From: Streptomyces flavofungini
GTDB taxonomy: Bacteria; Actinomycetota; Actinomycetes; Streptomycetales; Streptomycetaceae
Direction: 5' to 3'
Length of the DNA stretch: 64,000 bases
NCBI RefSeq assembly: GCF_030388665.1
Contig: NZ_CP128848.1
Span: 1 to 64,000, forward strand
Shown: piece by piece, positions 41,192 to 49,286 of the stretch
Position numbering within the stretch: the first letter of the stretch is position 1
How the letters are laid out: each line of letters starts with the position of its first letter
The notes under the pieces: model-generated
Database searches by the model: none
What the model saw: only the letters and a program-made list of their open reading frames with translations
Told to the model about the DNA's origin: nothing
Translations under genes and position numbers: made by a program

Positions 41192-42379
41192 TCAGGGGCT
41201 GACGCCGGAGAGCCGAGCGAGCCGCAGCAACTGAGGGTTTGAGCGTCGGTGCAGCGACACGAGGACACGCAGGACTTCGCGCCCCATGGGGTGGATGCGG
41301 GCCATCTGCGGCGCCGCGTCGAACGCTGCGCCCAGGCTTTCCAGTGCGCCGTCGCGGTCGCCGACGGCGAGTTGAGCGCGCGCATAGTTGATCTTGGTGG
41401 GTGCGACCCGGGTCGGTGGAAGCCCTGCGACGGCCGCGTCCAGGTCGTCGGTGAGCGCGAGTGCGTCCCGCGTCCGGCCGAGGTCCACGCGGGTCGCCAG
41501 GACGTGCGTGAAACAGTTCTGCGGTCCGAAGGTGAGCCCGTGTGCATCGACGTCGTGGCTGAAGGCGCCGGCCGCGTTCCACGCGGAGCGGATGTGTCGT
41601 TCAGCCTCCCGCAGACCCTGCCGCTTGTCGGTGAGTCGGCCCGCGAGGGTCATGCCGCGAAGGTTCAGGATGCCCACGGCCAGGTCGCGGTCGGTGGTCG
41701 AGAGCGGGGTGGACTGCACGGTCACGATCGCGCGGTCGACGACGTCCAGGCCGCGCTCGACGTCGCCGAAGTTCAGGTAAGTGCCTGCCCGGTCGCGATC
41801 GGCGAAGGCCTCGCCGATCGGGTTGGGCTGCTGCTCGATGGCCCACCGCTGGCGCGTCACGGCGAGTTCGGCCAAGTCCATCCAGCGGTGCCGGGCGGCG
41901 AGCCAGTACACCGTGCTGTAGGTGTCGGCGAGCGCCGACCACGACTCGGCCGTGTTCTGCGTGTGCGCGTACGTGGTGGCGTCCCGCAGCAGTGCGGGCA
42001 GCATCCGGAGCAGGGCGGCGACGTCGACCGCATCGCGACGCCGGTCGGCCGTCTCCAGGTCGGCCCTGATGCGGCCCTCGGGCACGGCCTGGCCCTGGGG
42101 TAGGTCGTAGTCCCGCATCGCCGACCGCAGTTCGGACAGCAGGGGTTCGTCGTCAGCGGCGACGGACGCCTGTCCCTGTACCTCCGCCATGCTCAGGCCC
42201 AGCGCCCGGCCCAGCGCGGCCGCCACGGCCGGGGTGAGCGGACGGTCCCCCACCTCGACCTTGCTCAGCAGGGAGTGGGAGACGTGCGCTTCGCGGGCGA
42301 GCCGGGCCTGAGACCAGCCGCGCGTCGTGCGGAGCAGGGCGACGTTCGCGCCCGGTGCCGGATCCGTCGTAGTGCCCAT
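41192..42379 (-). CDS. XRE-type regulator with TPR-like C-terminus (second)
   Basis: A 395-residue protein from ATG 42379. Residues ~10-65 are a canonical XRE HTH (LLRTTRGWSQARLAREAHVS, HSLLSKVEVGDRPLTP), and the rest is an all-helical TPR-like array. This is the common Streptomyces layout of HTH plus sensor repeats. A 9-nt upstream TTG is possible; the ribosome binding site is weak for either. It is divergent from the 171-residue gene at 42566, with which it may form a regulated pair. Confidence 0.8.
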   Translation of the reverse strand: MGTTTDPAPGANVALLRTTRGWSQARLAREAHVSHSLLSKVEVGDRPLTPAVAAALGRALGLSMAEVQGQASVAADDEPLLSELRSAMRDYDLPQGQAVPEGRIRADLETADRRRDAVDVAALLRMLPALLRDATTYAHTQNTAESWSALADTYSTVYWLAARHRWMDLAELAVTRQRWAIEQQPNPIGEAFADRDRAGTYLNFGDVERGLDVVDRAIVTVQSTPLSTTDRDLAVGILNLRGMTLAGRLTDKRQGLREAERHIRSAWNAAGAFSHDVDAHGLTFGPQNCFTHVLATRVDLGRTRDALALTDDLDAAVAGLPPTRVAPTKINYARAQLAVGDRDGALESLGAAFDAAPQMARIHPMGREVLRVLVSLHRRSNPQLLRLARLSGVSP

Positions 42380-42565
42380 GGCAATCAAGTCTTTCTGGGA
42401 GCCACATAGCCGTTCCGTCCATGCTCACAGGCCGGACGGGTGCCCGCAGCGGCTCTGTGCAAAACCTGTGCAAGTCGACGGGTGCTCGGAGGAGTTGACT
42501 CAGATGTACGGACCCCCGCGACCGCCGTTACGGCCCGGGGGCATGGCCGACCACAAGGAGTCGAC
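42380..42565. promoter_or_regulatory. Divergent promoter region
   Basis: About 185 bp between the XRE-TPR gene and the 171-aa gene. AGGTTTTGCACAG/TGTGCAAAACCT elements near 42457-42470 suggest a regulator site; AAGGAGTCGAC before 42566 is the ribosome binding site. Confidence 0.35.
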
Positions 42566-43081
42566 ATGGCCGAGAGTAAGGTCCCCCTGCCGGGCCCGGA
42601 AAGCAGCGCACGGGAGCAGAGCCCCGACCACGGCGCTATCGCCGACTGGTTCGCACACGCCCACCCCGTAGCGCGTCAGGCTGTATCGGAGTGGGCTGAC
42701 CATGGAGTCGCGCTCCTGCCGCTCGGCGAGCGCTTCGACGCCATCCGCGTCCCCGGCCGGCTCGTCCACGCCGCGCTGGGCAGCGACCAGGCGGACGTGG
42801 TGGATCAGGCCCTGGCCGACTGGCTGTACGGCCCCGTCATCTGCGACACCCGCACGGGCAGCGGCTGCTACTACGTGCTCGTGGCCCCCGACGCCGCATG
42901 GCGGGGGCCCGCAGACCGGCTCCGGAGCGGCACGTACCTCGCCGTGCCGCGGATCGGGAAGAGGGTCTCGCCTGTCACGTACTGGGCGGTGCCACCGTCG
43001 CGCCGCGGGCACCTGTGCGACCCCGCCCACCTCACCGCACTACTGTCCACCGTCGAGGCGCTGAAGGCGGTTGAGTCGTGA
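42566..43081 (+). CDS. Conserved Streptomyces plasmid protein (171 aa)
   Basis: From ATG 42566, 5 nt after AAGGAG. The middle of the protein (ADHGVALLPLGERFDAIRVP, then a SGCYYVLVAPDAAWRGPAD segment and GTYLAVPRIG) resembles the N-terminal part of the bifunctional primase/polymerase (prim-pol) fold found in many actinobacterial proteins, but the catalytic acidic triad is not visible. It is probably a regulatory or accessory protein. It overlaps the next gene by 4 nt. Confidence 0.6.
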   Translation: MAESKVPLPGPESSAREQSPDHGAIADWFAHAHPVARQAVSEWADHGVALLPLGERFDAIRVPGRLVHAALGSDQADVVDQALADWLYGPVICDTRTGSGCYYVLVAPDAAWRGPADRLRSGTYLAVPRIGKRVSPVTYWAVPPSRRGHLCDPAHLTALLSTVEALKAVES

Positions 43082-43269
43082 ACGCCACCGACCAGGCCGC
43101 ATCGCGTGCGGACGAGCTGTACGCGCGCTACATGGGGCACCTCTACGGCTGTGCTCCCTGCCAGCGAGAGAACTACTGCCCGGTGGGGAACCGGATGCGC
43201 GCCGCGTGGAAGTGCGCCCAGTCCGCAGCCATGCAGACCTACCGGGCACGCACGGAAAGGCGGCAGTGA
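43078..43269 (+). CDS. Small Cys-rich protein (63 aa)
   Basis: GTG 43078 overlaps the preceding stop (GTGA). GCAPCQRENYCPVGNRM and a later KCAQ supply four Cys, probably a zinc or Fe-S site. The pair with the 171-aa protein is conserved in my recollection of Streptomyces genomes, but no function is known. Confidence 0.58.
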   Translation: MNATDQAASRADELYARYMGHLYGCAPCQRENYCPVGNRMRAAWKCAQSAAMQTYRARTERRQ

Positions 43270-43299
43270 CGCCCCATCGAGCAGGGCGAACCCGTAGGC

Positions 43300-43332
43300 G
43301 GGGCCCCCACCGGACGACGCGGTGAGGGCCCC
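43300..43332 (+). terminator. Strong terminator
   Basis: GGGGCCCcCACCG/CGGTGaGGGCCCC, ~12 bp with a 7-nt loop, ends the 42566-43269 unit. Confidence 0.75.
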
Positions 43333-43531
43333 GTTCGCAGCGGTTGCGGCTCGTCGGCCGCAACGCGCGGCCCCGGACGCGCGACGCGAACCGGGGCGCT
43401 CACCGAAGTCTGTGGAAGCCTGTTTCCAGGCTTTCTGCGGATGCTCTCGCCGTTCCCGAGAGCCCGCAAGCCACTGTGCTGTCACCCACATGAGGGGTTC
43501 TCTCACTAGATCATGGCAGGTCAGTTGCTTT
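43333..43531. other. Hairpin-rich intergenic region before parA
   Basis: Contains GTTGCGG/CCGCAAC (43341-43362) and AAGCCTG/CAGGCTT (43417-43434). No credible ORF; it may hold the parA promoter and structured leader. Confidence 0.4.
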
Positions 43532-43581
43532 GTGACGGCACACCGTTATGCCGTTGCACCGTCGTAACGGTGTGCCGTCAC
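43532..43581. repeat. Perfect 16-bp-arm palindrome upstream of parA, site 2 (candidate parS/operator)
   Basis: GTGACGGCACACCGTT (43532-43547) and AACGGTGTGCCGTCAC (43566-43581) flank 18 bp that contain ATGCCGTTGCACCGTCGT, a further half-dyad. It ends 18 nt before the parA ATG, so it could serve both autoregulation and partition. Confidence 0.7.
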
Positions 43582-43599
43582 GCGGTAGAGTCCCGGGCC

Positions 43600-44394
43600 A
43601 TGACAACCACCAGGACCGCGATGCTGAACCAGAAGGGCGGCGTCGCGAAGACCACCACGACCATGCACTTGGGGGGCACGCTCGCAGCCGCGGGGAAGCG
43701 CGTCCTCCTGGTCGACCTCGACCCGCAGGGCAACCTGACGACCGGACTCGGCATGAGCCGGCTGAACCCCACCGACGAGTTGACGCTCACTCAGGCCATG
43801 CTCAAGGACACCGGCCTTGAGGAAGCGCGGAACCTGATCCGGCAGCACAGCGAGAACCTGTGGGTGATCCCGAGCGCGCTCGACATGTTCACCCTCGCCC
43901 GGCACCTGTACGGCACCCGCTCCAAGGAGCACCGACTGGAGTGGGTCCTGGAACACTTCGACGAAGACTTCGACCACATCATCGTGGACTGCCGCCCGGC
44001 GCTGGAGATCGACACTGACAACGTCATCGTCTGGGCCAAAGACGCGCTCGTGCCGATGGACGTCGACACCTTCGCGATCGAGGCACTGAAGCTGTTCCTC
44101 GGGCAGACGGCGACCCTGACCAAGGAGACCCGCACCACTCCGCCGCTCTACCGGGGCATCGTCCTCAACCGCGTCGCGCGCCCCTTCTCGACCTTCACTC
44201 AGGGTGTGTACGAGGCGATCCACGCGCTGTCGCTGCCCGTGGTCGGGGAGATCCCGATGCGTACCGCTGTGACCGAGTCCAAGCACAAGGGGCAGACCAT
44301 CGCCCAGTACGCGCCCAAGAGCGACGTCGCCGAGATGTTCCGCGACCTTGCGGTGAAGTCCGGTCTCCTGACCGATGTGGAGGTCTCCGCCTGA
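43600..44394 (+). CDS. parA: ParA partition ATPase
   Basis: A 264-residue Walker-type partition ATPase from ATG 43600. The deviant Walker A LNQKGGVAKTTT (9-20), LLVDLDPQGNLTTGLG and IIVDCRPALEID define ParA/Soj. It would bind ATP and non-specific nucleoid DNA to move plasmid copies apart. It lacks the long N-terminal HTH of type Ia ParA, so it is type Ib. The 4-nt-scale coupling (TGATG) with the next gene and the palindromes around both argue for a complete partition cassette. Confidence 0.9.
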   Translation: MTTTRTAMLNQKGGVAKTTTTMHLGGTLAAAGKRVLLVDLDPQGNLTTGLGMSRLNPTDELTLTQAMLKDTGLEEARNLIRQHSENLWVIPSALDMFTLARHLYGTRSKEHRLEWVLEHFDEDFDHIIVDCRPALEIDTDNVIVWAKDALVPMDVDTFAIEALKLFLGQTATLTKETRTTPPLYRGIVLNRVARPFSTFTQGVYEAIHALSLPVVGEIPMRTAVTESKHKGQTIAQYAPKSDVAEMFRDLAVKSGLLTDVEVSA

Positions 44395-44786
44395 TGGCAA
44401 AGAACTTCGACCCCGTCGACACCTCGGGCGTTGACGATCTCCTCGCTGGCCTGAGCAGCCGATTCGACGACAACGCCGCAGATCAAGGGAAGCCTGACGG
44501 CACAACGGCACGACGGCGCAACGGCATGACGGCATCGGATGCGAAGGGTGGGCCGAAGGAGGAACAGCCGCCGGCCGCCGCCTCCCGCAGCAAGTACACG
44601 CTGCTCCTCGACTCCGCCGATGCTGTCGCTTTCGATGAGATCGCCCTCGGGCTGCGCCGGTACCTGGGCCGTCCCGTCGACAAGTCCGCCATCGTCCGAG
44701 CCTTGATTCAGCTTGCCCACAGCCGCGAGGACCTGGCCCACGCTCTCGCCGAACAGATCCGTCCCCGTCCCACTCCCGCCGCCTGA
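44394..44786 (+). CDS. ParB-like small DNA-binding partner of ParA
   Basis: A 130-residue protein whose ATG overlaps the parA stop. Residues ~1-60 are polar and disordered (AKNFDPVDTSGVDDLLAGL is a plausible ParA-contact segment); residues ~62-130 (KYTLLLDSADAVAFDEIALG, VDKSAIVRALIQLA) resemble a ribbon-helix-helix or similar small DNA-binding fold. It is not the classical ParB CTPase family. A copy of the dispersed repeat lies inside the gene and encodes the DGTTARRRNGMTAS linker. Confidence 0.65.
   Translation: MAKNFDPVDTSGVDDLLAGLSSRFDDNAADQGKPDGTTARRRNGMTASDAKGGPKEEQPPAAASRSKYTLLLDSADAVAFDEIALGLRRYLGRPVDKSAIVRALIQLAHSREDLAHALAEQIRPRPTPAA
44494..44537. repeat. Dispersed repeat site 3, inside the parB-like gene
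   Basis: CTGACGGCACAACGGCACGA, then CGGCGCAACGGCATGACGGCAT: five tandem ACGGC-type units at ~9-bp steps within coding sequence. Confidence 0.5.
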
Positions 44787-44810
44787 CGCGGTCTGGGCAA
44801 CAGCCCCCGG

Positions 44811-44850
44811 CCGCCCCGACGTCGCCGTGCCCGGCGGCGGGTCGGGGCGG
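44811..44850 (+). terminator. Terminator after the partition genes
   Basis: CCGCCCCGAC/GTCGGGGCGG, 10-bp stem, with an inner CGCCG/CGGCG hairpin and a T-rich tail (TTCTTCGT). Confidence 0.7.
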
Positions 44851-44912
44851 TTCTTCGTGTCGCGGCTGTGGTGTGGCGCGGGCATACCGTCAGGGTGGAG
44901 TAGCGCCAGTTA

Positions 44913-44952
44913 CGCATCATGTATGCGGAAATCGCATTGCGGATGCTAGATT
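44913..44952 (+). promoter_or_regulatory. Phased half-sites and leaderless promoter of the telomere operon
   Basis: CGCAT (44913), ATGCG (44923) and CGCAT (44933) lie exactly 10 bp apart, one helical turn, alternating in orientation. TAGATT (44947-44952) is a good -10 whose expected start point falls on or next to the ATG at 44960, and no ribosome binding site is present, so the mRNA is probably leaderless and repressible from the phased sites. Confidence 0.6.
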
Positions 44953-44959
44953 AGGGTCC

Positions 44960-46534
44960 ATGATGAGTACCGAGGAACTACTCAGACTCACTGTGACGGC
45001 GCTCATGACCCGGGCGGGAGAGCGCCAGGCGACGCTCGCCGAAGGGATCGGCCTGGCACAGGCGCAGGTCTCGCGGAAGCAGACCGGCAAGGCGCACTGG
45101 ACCCTGGATGACTGCGACCAACTCGCCGCGCACTACGGCATGTCGGTGCTCGACCTACTCGCCGGCCCCACCCACGCCGTGACGGCACTGCCCGCCGACC
45201 GCGGCCCTGCGCAGGCCTCGCTCCCGCTCGCCGCACCGCCCACCGCTCCCGCCCCCAAGCCGGTGTCGGTGCCGCGCAGCGAGGCCCTGAGCGGGCCGTG
45301 CGTACTGTGCGGGCAGACGGCCACGGACGCGGTGGAAGGCATCTGGCAGCACCTGACGAGCCAGGAGTGCGCCGAAGCCCTCGACGAGGCCGCCCCGCTC
45401 GACGACCACCCGGAAGACGAGGACCAGGAGGAGTACGCGCCCACGGGCCCGGGGGAGCCCGCGACGCCGTACCGCGGCGACCCGCAGCCCGGTCCGGCGG
45501 TCGCCGAGGGCTCCTCCCCTGTGCCCGCTCCTGCTGTGGAGGACCCGCGGCCTACAGCGGTCCGGGCGCCTGGGTACGCGTCAGGCACGCTCGTCGACCA
45601 GATCCACGCTCGGGTGCGCGATGTCCTGAACGGGGCGCAGGGCGACATCGAGGCGGCACAGGCCGCGCTCATCAAGACCGCGATCCCCGACGTGATGGCG
45701 CTTTTCGACCGGTCCCGGGTCGGCGGACGCTACGCGCACTCGAAGTTCCCGCCCACCGATAGCATTCTGCGGAAGAAGTCGCAGAAGGGTGCTGACGAGA
45801 TCTGGGAGGGCCGCCCGAAGTGGCGGAACAAGACGGTTCTCGACGCGGTGAAAAAGGGTGAACGTATTGGGGTGACCGCCCTCGATATGAACGCGGCCTA
45901 TCTCGCCGCGTTCAAATGCTGGCTCCCCGTCGGGAAACTCGTGGAAGACACCACGGGTGTCCATGACCCGAAGCGGTCCGGCGTCTACCAGATCACCCCG
46001 CCCGCATGGGATCACAAGGACCTGCCCAACCCCCTCGGGGCCCGCAAGGAACCTGGTCCGGTCTGGGTCCCCGACTCCCTGGTCCGGCTGCTGCTCGACT
46101 GTGCGGGCCCGAAGTGGAATCTGTGCGACCCGCCCCAGATTCACCGCGCGATGCTCTCCGGCGCCACCGAAAATCTCCTCGAAAAGCTGCGCCGTGCTCT
46201 CGCGGAATCCCGCGATACTGCGATCACTGAGAATGATGAAGTCGCCGTGGAGTACGTGAAATCCATGTACTCTAAGTTCGTGTCCACGATCGGCGAGTCC
46301 AGCGCGAACACAGATATCCGCCGCCCAGACTGGATGCACATTATTCGGTCAAAGGCGTTCACGAACCTGTGGCGCAAGGCCTACAAAGCCAAGAATGCGG
46401 GTCTGACTGTGGTGGAGATTTCCGGTACCGATGAACTGCATGTGGCCGGGGACTGGCGACCGGTTTTCCCTGAGGGCCGTGCGCTGAGCCAGGTGAAGGT
46501 CAAGAACCTGTACACGCTCGGGGGTGAACGGTAA
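44960..46534 (+). CDS. Tap-like telomere-associated protein with a degenerate family B DNA polymerase palm
   Basis: A 524-residue protein. Residues ~5-60 are an XRE-type HTH (TLAEGIGLAQAQVSRKQTGK); ~110-130 hold a Cys pair CVLC plus further Cys/His; ~140-215 is a Pro/Glu-rich linker. From ~290 the protein follows the palm of protein-primed polymerases such as phi29: motif A LDMNAAYL (308-315; phi29 FDVNSLYP) followed by LPVGKLVE, motif B VKSMYSKFVS (433-442; LNSLYGKFAS), AFTNLWRKAYK, and motif C SGTDELHV (488-495; CDTDSIHL). The first Asp of motif C is Gly, so catalysis may be altered or lost; no exonuclease domain is present. It ends in TAATG, coupled to the Tpg-like gene. HTH plus position match Tap of tap-tpg operons. 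Confidence 0.72.
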   Translation: MMSTEELLRLTVTALMTRAGERQATLAEGIGLAQAQVSRKQTGKAHWTLDDCDQLAAHYGMSVLDLLAGPTHAVTALPADRGPAQASLPLAAPPTAPAPKPVSVPRSEALSGPCVLCGQTATDAVEGIWQHLTSQECAEALDEAAPLDDHPEDEDQEEYAPTGPGEPATPYRGDPQPGPAVAEGSSPVPAPAVEDPRPTAVRAPGYASGTLVDQIHARVRDVLNGAQGDIEAAQAALIKTAIPDVMALFDRSRVGGRYAHSKFPPTDSILRKKSQKGADEIWEGRPKWRNKTVLDAVKKGERIGVTALDMNAAYLAAFKCWLPVGKLVEDTTGVHDPKRSGVYQITPPAWDHKDLPNPLGARKEPGPVWVPDSLVRLLLDCAGPKWNLCDPPQIHRAMLSGATENLLEKLRRALAESRDTAITENDEVAVEYVKSMYSKFVSTIGESSANTDIRRPDWMHIIRSKAFTNLWRKAYKAKNAGLTVVEISGTDELHVAGDWRPVFPEGRALSQVKVKNLYTLGGER

Positions 46535-47133
46535 TGGCGGGATCGCCGGGACTGTGGGCTGAATGGGGCGAATGGCGGAAGTACAACGCCCGCGGACTGA
46601 AGGGCGGCCAGGCCCTGATTCTGGAACTGAACCGCATCGTCTACCAGTCCGGCATCGCCTCGCCGATCGGCTCCACGCGCGGGCAGAACGCCCGCCTGCG
46701 CTACCTCGACAGCAAGGCCGGCCGCGAGGAGCTGCGCGCGCAGGGCGTCAGCGACCGCGCCATGAAGTCCTGGTTCAAGGGCAAGGCCCGCCCCTCCACA
46801 GCAAACCTGGAACGCCTCGACGCCGCGTACTGGGTGCGCCGCCGCGAGAACCTGATCCGCTCCGGCTGGCTCAAGCGCCACCTCGACAACGACGGCCGCG
46901 GCCGGAACGTCGAGATCTACCCCGTAGACCAGAGCGCCGTCGTCCGGGGCCGAGAGCGCCCGAACCTCACCGACCGCTCGATCACCGTCCGGTCCGTGTG
47001 GGGCGACCTCGTCGACGCCTGGGCCGCCCAGGACGCCGACGCGCTCGACGAGATCTGGGACGACATCATCACCGACCTCGACAGCGACTATGCGGCTTAC
47101 GCCTACGTGTCTGCTGTCGGCATCAGTGCCTGA
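46534..47133 (+). CDS. Tpg-like telomere terminal protein
   Basis: A 199-residue protein whose ATG shares a base with the upstream stop. Residues ~60-95 (REELRAQGVSDRAMKSWFKG, KARPSTANLERL) match the HTH core of Streptomyces Tpg terminal proteins (GVSxRTVxRWxKG), which are covalently bound to the telomere 5' ends through a Thr/Ser and prime end patching. The remaining sequence is not archetypal: it has a basic middle, an acidic C-terminus (DADALDEIWDDIITDLDSDY) and no obvious nuclear-localisation-like tail. It is the last gene before the telomere, 1.2 kb away. The priming residue cannot be assigned. Confidence 0.68.
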   Translation: MAGSPGLWAEWGEWRKYNARGLKGGQALILELNRIVYQSGIASPIGSTRGQNARLRYLDSKAGREELRAQGVSDRAMKSWFKGKARPSTANLERLDAAYWVRRRENLIRSGWLKRHLDNDGRGRNVEIYPVDQSAVVRGRERPNLTDRSITVRSVWGDLVDAWAAQDADALDEIWDDIITDLDSDYAAYAYVSAVGISA

Positions 47134-47162
47134 CCATGCTGTTTGTACTGCTCAAGTGCTTG

Positions 47163-47220
47163 TTGCCGTCATACCGTCATGCCGTTGCAACGGCATGACG
47201 GTATGACGGTATGACGGCAA
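47163..47220. repeat. Dispersed palindrome site 4 (candidate parS)
   Basis: TTGCCGTCATACCGTCATGC is followed by CGTTGCAACG at the centre and then GCATGACGGTATGACGG repeated once more: an almost perfect palindrome built of ATGACGG/CCGTCAT units, 30 nt past the Tpg-like gene. Confidence 0.65.
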
Positions 47221-47378
47221 CTGTCCGCCGTCCCGTCCAGGTGAGGAGCGAGGGCGCGCTGGGCTCCGGTGACAGTTTGTATTACCCATTGTTGCATCTC
47301 GGATCTTGAACAGTTCCAGGCGTTCAGATGTCTCAAAATATGGGACGGTGCGATGGTGGCCCATCCGGGCGACGCCGT

Positions 47379-47406
47379 CGTGCCGTCATGCCGTCATGAC
47401 GGCACG
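47379..47406. repeat. Dispersed palindrome site 5 (candidate parS)
   Basis: CGTGCCGTCAT (47379-47389) and ATGACGGCACG (47396-47406) flank GCCGTC; the same family as the sites near parA. Confidence 0.6.
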
Positions 47407-48085
47407 AGGTGGCCGCGGCCGCCTCGTGCTCTGCTGCGCCTTCTTCGTCGGCGGCCGTCGCCGGTGTCGGCTGTGGGTGTGGTCCTGGTGGTGCTTGGCG
47501 GCGGCCGCCTGTGCTCCGCAGAGGCCCGAGCGCGGGTGCCGTGCCCCACGGCCGGCCGCGGTGGTCCTCGTGGTGCGCCGTCCTCGTCGAGCCGTCGGCC
47601 CCGTGCTGCTTGTCCTCGTCGGGCCGCCGGCGGTCGTCCGGCGGCGGCGGGGCGGCCGCGGGCGGCGGCGTGGTGCTCGTCGAGCGGCGGGTGCGGGTGG
47701 TGGGGTGTGGGTCCAGATGGGTCTGCTTGTCGGGGAGTTGGGTCAGGGTGGGTTTGGTGGTGTGGTTTCTGTATGTGGTGTGCGGGGGATTCTGGGTTCC
47801 GTAGATCGGTCTGTCGCGCGCTTCTCTATGCGGGTTTCGCATGGAATCGCTGCCCTTTCTGGATTCGGTTTTGCATTTCCGTCGATTCGCCTCATGCTGT
47901 GATCCGATCCGGATTTCCATTCCTTGCCTTTCTGTAGTGGTGTAGACCAGTGTTCTGGTCGTGTTCGCGTCGGTTGTGACGGTGTGTGGTTATCATCGGA
48001 TTCGGGCGAGGTGCTTGACACGGCCCCCCTCGTGGCTGCATTCTGTAGTTGCAAGGGAGCGCGGGAGCGCGACCCGGTGACCGGA

Positions 48086-48345
48086 GGCCCGCAGGGCCGG
48101 AGGGATCAGACACCGGGATTCAGCGGCCGATTAGCCCCTTGAGCAGGGAAAATGCTCCCCGTCAGGGGAGCAGGCGGAAAGGCCGGCCCCACGAGACGGC
48201 CGGTAGACCCGGACAGGCCGGGACCGCCCCGCAGTCACCGCAGGTGACTGCCAGCCGGGTTCACTCCCCCCGGCGCCGCGCAGCGGCGCAGTCCCCTTGG
48301 GAGTGACGCAGTCACTCCGCGTCATGTCTCCGCAGGAGACATGAC
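48086..48345. repeat. Right telomere: array of hairpins with GCA loops
   Basis: Palindromes with a GCA loop: GGCCC/GGGCC (48086-48098), GCAGTCACC/GGTGACTGC (48231-48251), GCGCCGC/GCGGCGC (48273-48289), GAGTGAC/GTCACTC (48301-48317) and GTCATGTCTCC/GGAGACATGAC (48321-48345). Others: TGCTCCCC-gtca-GGGGAGCA (48153-48172) and CCCGG/CCGGG (48208-48222). Dense palindromes with GCA loops are characteristic of Streptomyces telomeres; the archetypal end sequence CCCGCGGAGCGGG is not present. The last hairpin is the axis of the inverted repeat. Confidence 0.8.
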
Positions 48346-49258
48346 GCGGAGTGACTGCGTCACTCCCAAGGGGACTGCGCCGCTGCGCGGCGCCGGGGGA
48401 GTGAACCCGGCTGGCAGTCACCTGCGGTGACTGCGGGGCGGTCCCGGCCTGTCCGGGTCTACCGGCCGTCTCGTGGGGCCGGCCTTTCCGCCTGCTCCCC
48501 TGACGGGGAGCATTTTCCCTGCTCAAGGGGCTAATCGGCCGCTGAATCCCGGTGTCTGATCCCTCCGGCCCTGCGGGCCTCCGGTCACCGGGTCGCGCTC
48601 CCGCGCTCCCTTGCAACTACAGAATGCAGCCACGAGGGGGGCCGTGTCAAGCACCTCGCCCGAATCCGATGATAACCACACACCGTCACAACCGACGCGA
48701 ACACGACCAGAACACTGGTCTACACCACTACAGAAAGGCAAGGAATGGAAATCCGGATCGGATCACAGCATGAGGCGAATCGACGGAAATGCAAAACCGA
48801 ATCCAGAAAGGGCAGCGATTCCATGCGAAACCCGCATAGAGAAGCGCGCGACAGACCGATCTACGGAACCCAGAATCCCCCGCACACCACATACAGAAAC
48901 CACACCACCAAACCCACCCTGACCCAACTCCCCGACAAGCAGACCCATCTGGACCCACACCCCACCACCCGCACCCGCCGCTCGACGAGCACCACGCCGC
49001 CGCCCGCGGCCGCCCCGCCGCCGCCGGACGACCGCCGGCGGCCCGACGAGGACAAGCAGCACGGGGCCGACGGCTCGACGAGGACGGCGCACCACGAGGA
49101 CCACCGCGGCCGGCCGTGGGGCACGGCACCCGCGCTCGGGCCTCTGCGGAGCACAGGCGGCCGCCGCCAAGCACCACCAGGACCACACCCACAGCCGACA
49201 CCGGCGACGGCCGCCGACGAAGAAGGCGCAGCAGAGCACGAGGCGGCCGCGGCCACCT

Positions 49259-49286
49259 CGTGCCGTCATGACGGCATGACGGCACG
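49259..49286. repeat. Candidate parS site 5, inverted copy
   Basis: Reverse complement of 47379-47406, same 11-bp arms. Confidence 0.6.

Larger units (their letters stand above)
47134..48080. other. Right subtelomeric non-coding region
   Basis: Almost 950 bp with palindromes and strongly biased G/T- or C/A-rich strands but no ORF with a ribosome binding site or recognisable domain; the long apparent ORFs overlap on both strands and are composition artefacts. The part 47,405-47,803 (minus strand) is alignable with the left subtelomere at 23,677-23,996. Confidence 0.6.

Noticed and set aside
47269..47937. Long GC-rich ORFs in the right subtelomere (and mirror 48728-49396)
   Set aside because: ORFs overlap on both strands with Arg/Pro/Ala/Ser-rich low-complexity products, no ribosome binding site and no domain; the region resembles the non-coding left subtelomere.
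48049..48616. ORFs crossing the axis of the inverted repeat
   Set aside because: They are read through telomeric palindromes and exist only because of the fold-back join.
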